Source: Platanthera guangdongensis (Eukaryota; Streptophyta; Magnoliopsida; Asparagales; Orchidaceae). Taken from it: DNA of 64,000 nt. Below are positions 57,042 to 64,000 of this stretch, piece by piece (position 1 is the first letter of the stretch; every line of letters begins with the position of its first letter). Where the stretch lies: positions 52,448,451 through 52,512,450 of the forward strand of contig CM077150.1 in assembly GCA_039583875.1 (NCBI GenBank). Reading direction: 5' to 3'. Both the position numbers and the translations under genes were made by a program. The notes under the pieces are model-generated. The model did no database searches. It saw nothing but the letters and a program-made list of their open reading frames with translations, and had not been told where the DNA came from.

Positions 57042-58992
57042 TGTTGGATCCCTAGTTGGATTTGGGCTAGGTTCACTAAACTAGGATGTTTGACCCAACA
57101 TGTATAGCTAGGGTCATGTATGAGTCCTAGAGTCTAGGCTATGCCCTTAGAGTCAACACTGCATGGACTAGCCATCAACAGAATGCAAAAGACTCAAGAC
57201 TTAGAGAAATTTCAAAGACTCAAAAAATGAGTTCAATGTTCGTCGAACTCAGGTCGACGATAGTCGTGCTCAGCTCAACGAACTCAGAGAAAATTCTCTG
57301 AGCTGAGCTCGATAAACTTGGTTCTCAGGTCGATGATCAATGGACACTATACTTCCAACATTCCAAGTCCAGAATTCTTCTCACTGAACTCCAGTCGACA
57401 AAGTTAGAATATCAGCTCGACGAATCTGACTATTAGGTCGACGATTTCTGGATAATCTACTTCAACATAATAAGACCAAAAACACTCAAGTATTCTAAGT
57501 CCAGAATCATTCTTTAGTCGATGAATTCACCTTCTCATCTCGACGAACTTAGACCACATTCTTGGCAAGATTTATCAAGTAGTAGTTAGAAGTTCTCAGC
57601 TCGACGAAGCTAGTTCTCAGGTCGACGAACCCAGTTATCAGGTAGACAATTTCTAGACACGTTACTTCAACATTCTCAAGTCCAAGAAACATGGAATTAT
57701 GTTTTTCAGTCGATGAAGTTAGAATCTCAACTCGACGATCTTGGTGCACAGAATTGGCAAGGTTCTAGAGAAAGTAGTTATTTGTCCTCAGATCGACGAT
57801 CTCAGGTCGACGAACAACTATTATCTGGTCGACGAACTTGACTTCTCAGCTCGACGAACTCTGGACCCAGGTCGACGAATTCTGTTCTCTGTTCAACGAT
57901 TTCTGTTATGTTCTGTTCTAAACATGGACTTTTCCTCCCCCTGTCCCTTAATTTATTGCAATAATTCCTGAGTAGTTAATGCTAAATATTCTTTGAATAT
58001 TACCATTAGACGAATCATTGATTATGGACTTCATCAGGATTATTGCTTGCCATTTTTCAATGGGACAGTTGGGGAAATCAATCAATGCAAATATTCTCCA
58101 GGTCGTCGGCATTGAATGAAGGAATTCAAAATTCACATGAAAGATTTCATGGAAAATATAAAAAGGATTTTTACTCTTTCTTTCATAGTTACAACGAATA
58201 GAGTTTCTATCCTTCCTTCTTGTCTAAACACAGTGAACAGGATACCCAGGGCAATAGCACAGCAGAGAAATCAGAAGCCTTAGACCAGAGAAAGAACAGC
58301 AAGCTGAAGAAGAAGAACATCAATCAAAAATCAAGAGTCTTCGTCCTTTTTCATCTCAGGATTCTTAAGAGGACAACAAATATTCTATCTATCAAAGAGG
58401 TTCCTGGATACCATATGGTCAAGGCTGAAATATTGAAGGCCTACTCACCCTGCAGCAAGGCTCAAATCTTCCTGAGTTCAATATCTCAGGGGGAGCTTTT
58501 GCTAACATCATATATCCACTAACGTCTTCTCAATTGTATTTTGAGAAAGAGAAGACATAATCACTCTCTCTCTCCCCCACTGTAAAAAGGTTTCTTTAAC
58601 TCCCTTCAAAAGTTATTCTTGGTTGCAAGTCTTCTGATCAAAAAACTTGGGTTGGTTTTTGAGCACCTGATCAAAAGCTCATTGGTGGCAGTCACCTGAT
58701 CAAAAACCTGAGTGGATTCCTACAAGGGTTGTAGAAGAGTGGATGTACCCAGGTTGGGGAACCACTATAAAATTCTTGTGTTGTCTGGTTGCACCTTTGC
58801 TTTTGTTCTTGCTGTGGCTGTGCTAGCTAGGTTACTATGTTTGTGAAATTTGGTTTTGTTGTGCATGTGATAAGTGCTAGATTAATTTATCTTAGGTCTG
58901 CTTTTATTTACAGCAAAAGTTTTAAAGTTTTCAAGATACTTTATTCACCCCCCCCCCCCTCTAGAGTATTTCGGATCTAACCCTTACTTTCT
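57042..58992 (+). repeat. 3' LTR of element G (1951 bp)
   Basis: It starts TGTTGGATCCCTAG. The end reads TTACTTTCT where the 5' LTR has TTACTTTCA, so the last base is mutated. It is followed by AGGGA and F gag sequence. The word array lies at 57235-57905, a TATA-like TATAAAAAG at 58157, and a poly-C run at about 58948-58959. Confidence 0.93.
57235..57905 (+). repeat. TCGACGAA word array, U3 of element G 3' LTR
   Basis: It is colinear with 35881-36545. Differing decay states (TCGATGAT, TCAACGAA, TCGACAAA) show independent CpG loss in the two LTRs. Confidence 0.88.
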
Positions 58993-58997
58993 AGGGA
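58993..58997 (+). repeat. Target-site duplication of element G, right copy
   Basis: AGGGA directly follows the G LTR. It fits the F gag reading (Gln-Gly) across the junction. Confidence 0.75.
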
Positions 58998-59474
58998 TGT
59001 ACCCGTCCCTGTAACTTTAGTGCCATCATGTTCAAAGCACCATTTGAGGAGATTCATATAAAGAGTTATGGTATGTATGTACATGGCCATAACAATAAGA
59101 ATGCACCGAAAGCTAAATCTATTGTGCCTAAGGCTAAGGAGATGGGAAGCTCCTATGTATGCTGCAACCAGGAGGCCTCCACCTCTAAGAATGCTACCTC
59201 TACTAGACCTCGCGTTCAAAGGGTAAAGCAGGAGTTTAAAAGGAGGTACAACAGATTTGAATGTTGGTGTTGCGGCAAAATTGGTCACGTTGGCGCAGAT
59301 TGTTGGTACAACCCTGCCAATTTTGTAACTCGACATGTTAGTTATGCGAGACCGACCACTCGCAAGGTTAATGTTCCTAGTGTTGTTCAGCTGAACAGGA
59401 ACCAAGGACCCAAATACTTTTGGGTTCCTAAGGTAAAAATATCTGTTTTTGCAAGTATATCCAAAGGCCAATAG
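58995..59474 (+). pseudogene. gag of element F, C-terminal part with second zinc knuckle
   Basis: It continues with CTRPCNFSAIMFKAPFEEIH, aligned to the H gag segment around 44960-45020. The knuckle CWCCGKIGHVGADC lies at ~59266-59307. The end motif GPKYFWVPK matches H GPKRIWVPK. The frame then runs through GTAAAAATATCTGTTTTTGCAAG, where pol starts in another frame, to a TAG at 59472. H has a stop right after the motif; F has an intron-like stretch instead. Confidence 0.85.
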
Positions 59475-61385
59475 AACTCTGATCTGGTATTTGGATAGTG
59501 GATGCTCTAGGCACATGATCGGTACAAGAAGCCTTTTGCATGACTATACCCCAGTCAAAGACGGACCAAAAGTCATCTTTGGAGGTTCAGATAGGGGAAC
59601 AACAAAAGGTTATGGTATGATCTCCAACGGCGTAGTCTCTTTCACAGACGTTGCTTATGTTGAAGGATTACAACATAATCTCATAAGCATAAGTCAACTA
59701 TGTGACAAAGGCTACATTATTGAGTTCTGCAAGGACAAGTGTTTGATAAAATCGTCTGCAAATTTGGAGACGGCCTTAACAGGTACTCGGAGCAGAAATA
59801 TTTTCTGTTTAAATTTTCTTTGTTTAGACAATTCTACCCCAGTGTGTTTTATGGCAAAAAATAGTGCATCTCTCTGTAACCAATGGCACAAGAGATTAGC
59901 ACATATTAATTTCAAAACCTTAAATATGTTATTTTCTCACAACTTAGTGCGTGATGCCCCCAGCATTAAGTGTCTTAAACAGGGTCCATGTCACTCCAGT
60001 CAAATGGATAAGCTAACCTGGGCTACCTTCAAGGGTATTGCTGAAAAAGATTCTTCACGAAGCTTATACTTGCTTTATATGGAATTATTCGGTCTTATGC
60101 CTATTCACAGCTTAGGAGGTAAGGTCTATATGTTAGTAATTATTGATGACTACTCGCATTTCACTTGGGTGTTCTTTCTAAAACACAAGTCAGATACCTT
60201 CAATTCTTTCACTAATTTTGTCTGACAAATTCAGAACGAATTGGACTGCTCAGTGGTCAAAATTAGAAGTGACCACGGAACAGAGTTTGAGTCTGGTGTC
60301 ATGACAAAATTTTGTGGAAGTCAAGATATATTTCAAGAGTTTTCCTCCACATGCACTCCACAGTAAAATGGAGTTGCTGAGAAAAGGAATAGAACCCTAA
60401 TTGAAGCATATAAAACCATGTTGAATGACGCCTCACTTCCGGAGTACTTCTGGGCTGAAGCAGTCAACATGGCTTGACACGTGCAAAACAAAGCACTCAT
60501 CAACAAAAGCTATCGTAAGACCCCCTATGAGCTATTGAAGGGCAGAAAACCGACTGTGTCCTATTTTAGAATCTTTGGAAGCAAATGCTTCGTACTTAAT
60601 AATGGTAAGTATTACCACACGAAGTTTAGTAAGAAGTGTTTTGAAGGTATTTTTGTAGGATATAGTAGCCATAGTAAGGCATGTAGGATTTTCAATAAGA
60701 AAACTCTAGTGGTAGAAGAGTCGATAAATGTTGTATTTGATGAGACTAGCTTGCTCAATAACAGCACGTGTAGTGTTATTGGTGCAGATGTAGGTACCAG
60801 GTTCGAGGAACTTAGCTTGGATGAAGCTTTCAAGGAATAAGCTCCAAGCTCAGTCAAGCTCATCGATTCAGGCTTGGTGGATGAAGAACCCCTAGAGGAA
60901 GAACTGCCGCAACCTACAGAGGCGGCACCGGATGTTGTAGAGCCTGCTGGAGGGAGAGCAAGGAATCTCGGGTTCAGACACCTAAGAGATCATCCAGCTG
61001 ATCAGATCATTGGAGTGGCAGGTGACGGTGTTAGAACCAGAAGAGGTACAACTAACGAGATTTTGCATCTTAGTTTTCTATCGCAGGTTGAGCGAAAGAA
61101 ATTTGAGGAAGTAAACAAAGATGCCTCTTGGATCATGGTAATGCAAGAGAAGCTCAACCAGTTTGAACGATGCAAAGTCTGGGAGCTGGTACCTAGACCA
61201 AAGAGATAGAATGTGATCGGCACCAAATGGGTATTCAGAAACAAGCTAGACGAGCACGGAGTGATCATCAAGAACAAATCCATGCTTGTAGCTCAAGGCT
61301 ATAGACAAGAAGAGGGGATCGACTTCGACCAGACATTTGCTCCAGTAGCTCGGCTCAAGGAGATCGGGTTGTTTCTAGCATATGT
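59449..61385 (+). pseudogene. pol of element F: protease, integrase, RT start; one frame with five stops
   Basis: Protease LDSGCSRHMIG lies at ~59494. Pre-integrase [11 protein letters not shown] (~59883) is followed by CHSSQMDK where H has CHACVKGK, so the second zinc-binding Cys is lost. The integrase first acidic residue is Glu: YMELFG at ~60078 versus HMDLFG in the relatives. SDHGTEFES (~60270) and [14 protein letters not shown] (~60367) retain the other two. RT begins KVWELVPRPK (~61175) and [13 protein letters not shown], and is cut at AYV by element I. Stops: TGA 60223, TAA 60364 (Gln position), TGA 60475, TAA 60838, TAG 61207. No frameshift is needed. Confidence 0.9.
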
Positions 61386-62538
61386 GATACGCCTGAAATA
61401 GGTGTGCATATTACACGCAAGTTCACGTGCCGGTTCAAGTAATAAAGAGTGAATAGAGATCGTTTCTACGGAGAGGTGGTGAATTCGGTGCTTGCAATTT
61501 CTAGTTAGACATTTTCTCTAAATCCAAGTGAATCAAGATGATGATTTTGATTTAATAAACTAAATTATGAGAAATTTCTAAAATAAGATAAAATAAACTA
61601 TAGTTCCATAGGAGAAGACTGTAAATTCAGATTGGAGAAGTAATCTTGTGTGGTGATTTCATATGTCTACTGCAATGAATTTATAAATGATACTTTGTGA
61701 AAATGAGTGGTGGAAGACCTTGCAACGATTTTAGAGCAGACAACCATATCTCTCGATATCGGAGGTCCCTAGTCCTCTGTTTCCCCTCAGGTGAAATAGG
61801 AAATCAATTAAAGATTGAAAACCAAAGTTGCTAACACCAAGAGGAAATCTCTTTCTCCCTTCAAGTGCTATATGGAATCTATACCACACTTACACAACTC
61901 CTCTCTCGATTTATGAAACGTATTAAAAAGGCAAAACTGTGATCAAAGGCTTCAAAATATAGATTATAAATTCAATAAAAATTCATTCACCAAACAATTA
62001 CAAAGAGAAAACTAGAGAGCATTCATCACAAAAGACATAGTACTTTCACATCACAAGATTGAGGAAATTAGTTCATGATGACGGAAGAAAACCACAAGAA
62101 TAGGTAGATCTTACAGCACATGATGATAGAAATTAAAAACTTGCAGAGTTTCTCTATCCGATTTGGCCGAAATCCATCCGTCTTCAAGATCTAGCCGCTC
62201 TTCTTCAATGGAGGATTTTTACAACCCATAGATGTTGATATCTTGGTTTCCTCTCCTCCTCCCTCCTAGAACCCCTTGGAATCGATGATTTGGTGGAGAT
62301 TTTGCTGGTTGTACACACATATCGGTTGGAAGTACTACTGATCACTAGAAGCGAGTCAACTCTCCTGGGCTTAGTCTCTTGCATTCTTCCTGAAGGATTG
62401 ATGAGTCCACTCGATCAATACGGGGTTGTACAGAATCCCGGTCTTTGCGAGTTTGCCTCAAGCTCGGCAAGACAGTTTAACCTCAAGTATTTAGTGAGTT
62501 CTTGAACTATTGAGAATTTTAGTAGGTCCCACCGGGTA
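61386..62538 (-). mobile_element. Element I: unclassified repeat, probably minus-strand LTR-like
   Basis: It begins abruptly in F RT with TGATACGCCTGAAATAGG. The interior is non-coding; I see no domain. On the plus strand 'CAAGTAATAAAGAGTGAATA' (~61435) recalls 'AAGTAATATAAAATGGGGGT' near the same end of element J. A minus-strand TATA-like run (TATATATATAAATA, ~62540) would put it in the J arrangement. Boundaries and class are uncertain, and the strand is inferred from that parallel. Confidence 0.35.
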
Positions 62539-62605
62539 TTTATATATATATATACACACACACACGCACACACGTATGTATGTATCTATATATATATATA
62601 TAGAG
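62539..62605. repeat. TA/CA microsatellite
   Basis: TATATATA, then CACACACA, GTATGTATGT and a second TATATATA run. It is low-complexity DNA beside the MITE. Confidence 0.9.
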
Positions 62606-62613
62606 GGTTACTC

Positions 62614-62970
62614 TAGTGCGGGCGTACGGGCGTACGTGCAAGGGTCAAGGAGGCTTCAAATCGAAAAGTGATCAACATGAAAATTGTAGATCTCGGCGAG
62701 ACGAACAACTTTCATGTTGATCACTTTTTGATTTGGAGCCATCTTGGATCTCGATTTGGGCCCCGAAAACTGGGGCGGCGGAACTGCTACAGTAAAGCGT
62801 CCGCCGACCCAGTTTTCGGGGCCCAAATCCAGGTCCAAGATGCTCCAAATCGAAAAGTGATCAACATGAAAGTTGTTCGCCTCGCCGAGATCTACAACTT
62901 TCATGTTGATCACTTTTCGATTTAAAGCCATCTTGACCCCCAAAAAGACCTGCCCGTACGCCCGCACCTA
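62614..62970. mobile_element. Foldback MITE with terminal and internal inverted repeats
   Basis: The termini TAGTGCGGGCGTACGGGC and, inverted, TAGGTGCGGGCGTACGGGC flank a ~350-bp unit. Inside, the segment 'AATCGAAAAGTGATCAACAT' and its inverse occur on each side in two nested pairs (62653-62736 and 62850-62925). The centre has CCGAAAACTGGG / CCCAGTTTTCGG arms around 'GCTACAGTAAAGCGTCCGCC'. No transposase is present. TA at both edges could be a target-site duplication; the superfamily is not assigned. Confidence 0.82.
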
Positions 62971-62988
62971 ATCTTGCCCGCATTTGAG

Positions 62989-63016
62989 ATATATCCATAT
63001 ATATATATATATATAT
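62989..63016. repeat. AT microsatellite
   Basis: A run of TATATATA follows the MITE. Confidence 0.85.
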
Positions 63017-63082
63017 TATAAAGAAGTAGTTTTGAATTCTATAATCAGATCATGATCGATCACGACCGTTGAATCTAAATCA

Positions 63083-63172
63083 AACATTTGATCGCAGCCG
63101 TTCATCATATCAACGAATCAGGACCGAACATTTGATCGCAGCCGTTCATCACATCAACGAATCAGGACCGTT
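63083..63172. repeat. 45-bp tandem duplication
   Basis: Units 63083-63127 and 63128-63172 read AACATTTGATCGCAGCCG … AATCAGGACCG and differ at one position (CATATC versus CACATC). Confidence 0.9.
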
Positions 63173-63298
63173 CATATTTTTTCATAGGACTCCTAAACCT
63201 ATATAGAGCCTCTAAAATTTAGGGCACCCTTCATCAGGTCAGTCCAAAATTACAGACCCGCCGGCCCGCCCACTGTCCAAAAATGGAGGCCCGCCGGC
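63125..63298. repeat. ~175-bp direct repeat, left copy
   Basis: It matches 63826-64000 at an offset of ~702 bp, with few differences (for example ATAGAGCC versus ATAGGGCC). The right copy is cut by the window edge. It could be a long tandem or satellite-like unit, or flanks of an inserted palindrome block. Confidence 0.88.
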
Positions 63299-63419
63299 CC
63301 GCCCAACCATATACACAACCCACCCGCCCAGCGCCCACCAGCCTAAACCAGCCCGTTGTATCACATCTGCACTATTCAAGATCAAAACACCTTATATACA
63401 CATGCAGCAACACTAAATT

Positions 63420-63449
63420 TAGCGGTGTGGGACTAAATCCCACACCGCC
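63420..63449. repeat. 30-bp palindrome
   Basis: Arms GCGGTGTGGGA and TCCCACACCGC flank CTAAA. It lies directly before the palindrome array. Confidence 0.9.
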
Positions 63450-63456
63450 AAATAAG

Positions 63457-63632
63457 GTAGGCGGGATTAATCCCGCCAAGCTTAGGCGGGATTAATCCCG
63501 CCTAAACAGGCGGGATTTAATCTCGCCTATACTTAGGCGGGATTTAATCCCGCCTGTTTAGGCGGGATTAATCCCGCCTAAGTATAGGCGGGATTTAATC
63601 CCGCCTAAACAGGCGAGATTAAATCCCGCCTG
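63457..63632. repeat. Nested palindrome array, unit GGCGGGATTAATCCCGCC
   Basis: Seven head-to-head units of the 18-bp palindrome GGCGGGATTAATCCCGCC, or a one-base-longer form with TTTAAT/ATTAAA, are joined by linkers TAAACA, TATACTTA and their inverses. The linkers are also arranged symmetrically, giving a ~60-bp higher-order palindrome centred near 63560. Confidence 0.93.
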
Positions 63633-63782
63633 TTTTTTTTAATATATTTTTTTTAAATATTTTTTTTATATTTTTTATATATAATTAAATATTATATTCT
63701 TTAAATATATATTTAAATATAATTAAATATTATATTTTTTTAAAATATTTTTTAAAATATATTTAAATACTATATTTTTTTA
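63633..63782. repeat. AT-rich low-complexity block
   Basis: Runs of TTTTTTTAAATATT and ATATTTAAATATAATT lie between the palindrome array and a short GC-rich stretch (63783-63825). I see no gene. Confidence 0.85.
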
Positions 63783-63825
63783 ATCCCACCGCGGGCCGGG
63801 CGCAGCAGGGGGGGGCGAAGCCCAC

Positions 63826-64000
63826 CCGAACATTTGATCGCAGCCGTTCATCACATCAACGAATCAGGACCGTTCATATTTTTTCATAGGACTCCTAAAC
63901 CTATATAGGGCCTCTAAAATTTAGGGCACCCTTCATCAGGTCAGTCCAAAATTACAGACCCGCCGGCACGCCCACTGTCCAAAAATGGAGGCCCGCCGGC
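63826..64000. repeat. ~175-bp direct repeat, right copy (runs off the window)
   Basis: This is the second copy of 63125-63298; the two begin CCGAACATTTGATCGCAG and end CCCGCCGGC. Confidence 0.88.

Larger units (their letters stand above)
35694..58992 (+). mobile_element. Element G: Ty1/copia SIRE-like, gag-deleted, split by element H
   Basis: G runs 35694-41081 and 53733-58992 (10.6 kb without H). It has 5' LTR, primer site, a deletion joining the leader directly to the gag-pol junction, pol, word-array spacer (split by H), ORF3, polypurine tract and 3' LTR. It sits in gag of element F with a 5-bp duplication (one mismatch). It is related to B and D, closest to D in LTR sequence. Confidence 0.93.
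58993..61385 (+). mobile_element. Element F, right part: end of gag and pol to the RT start
   Basis: It resumes the gag frame interrupted at 35693 and continues into pol. It ends within RT (…FLAYV) where element I begins at 61386. The remaining RT, RNase H, ORF3 and 3' LTR are not in the window. Confidence 0.9.

Noticed and set aside
63241..63350. GC-rich 'CCCGCCGGCCCGCCCA' stretch as a promoter CpG island
   Set aside because: It is part of the 702-bp-spaced repeat, with no adjacent gene.

Overview
This is a repeat-dense stretch of a flowering-plant nuclear genome, probably a eudicot. I find no credible host gene and no rRNA or tRNA gene. Almost every base belongs to LTR retrotransposons inserted into one another, mostly Ty1/copia of the SIRE/Maximus type (long LTRs, gag-pol, and a large extra ORF, here called ORF3, between pol and the 3' LTR). 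There are two chromovirus-like Ty3/gypsy fragments, two unclassified elements, a foldback MITE and a block of nested palindromes. All coding regions carry stops or frameshifts, so I annotate them as pseudogenes.

Layout. 1-4536 and 17178-17476: element A, the 3' part of a copia element (ORF3 and 3' LTR), split by element B. 4537-17172: element B, a complete copia element with two ~1.83-kb LTRs and target-site duplication (TSD) TGATC. 17479-20289: element C, gypsy integrase with a chromodomain-like tail, then the start of its LTR; A sits in its integrase. 20290-28320: element D, copia on the minus strand (3' LTR, ORF3, pol), cut inside integrase by E. 28321-31910: element E, a gypsy 5' LTR, primer-binding site and gag. 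31911-33463: J, an unclassified minus-strand LTR-like element. 33464-35693 and 58993-61385: element F, a copia element split by G. 35694-58992: element G, copia without gag, TSD AGGGA (5' copy AGTGA), split by H. 41082-53732: element H, a complete copia element with TSD GAAAT. 61386-62538: I, unclassified. 62614-62970: foldback MITE. 63083-64000: direct repeats around a palindrome array. Two insertion chronologies can be read directly: C, then A, then B; and F, then G, then H. D and then E followed C.

Most interesting signal. Five unrelated LTR families (copia A/B/D/G, copia H, gypsy C, gypsy E, and J) each carry an array of short, mostly palindromic, CpG-containing words in the U3 part of the LTR. 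In all of them except E, where no TATA box is assigned, the array lies just upstream of a TATA box. Words are shared across superfamilies: TCGACGAA in copia A/B/D/G and gypsy E, and ACTCGAGTA in copia H and gypsy C. In the copia elements the element's own word recurs in the pol-ORF3 spacer. In B it also recurs inside the gag coding sequence, where it encodes an NSSN-x-DRR peptide repeat.

Expression logic. Gag ends in its own stop codon, and a pyrimidine-AG splice-acceptor-like site lies just before pol. A second such site precedes the ORF3 ATG in B, D and G. This suggests that spliced RNAs once expressed the downstream ORFs. The splicing is inference; the sites themselves are visible.
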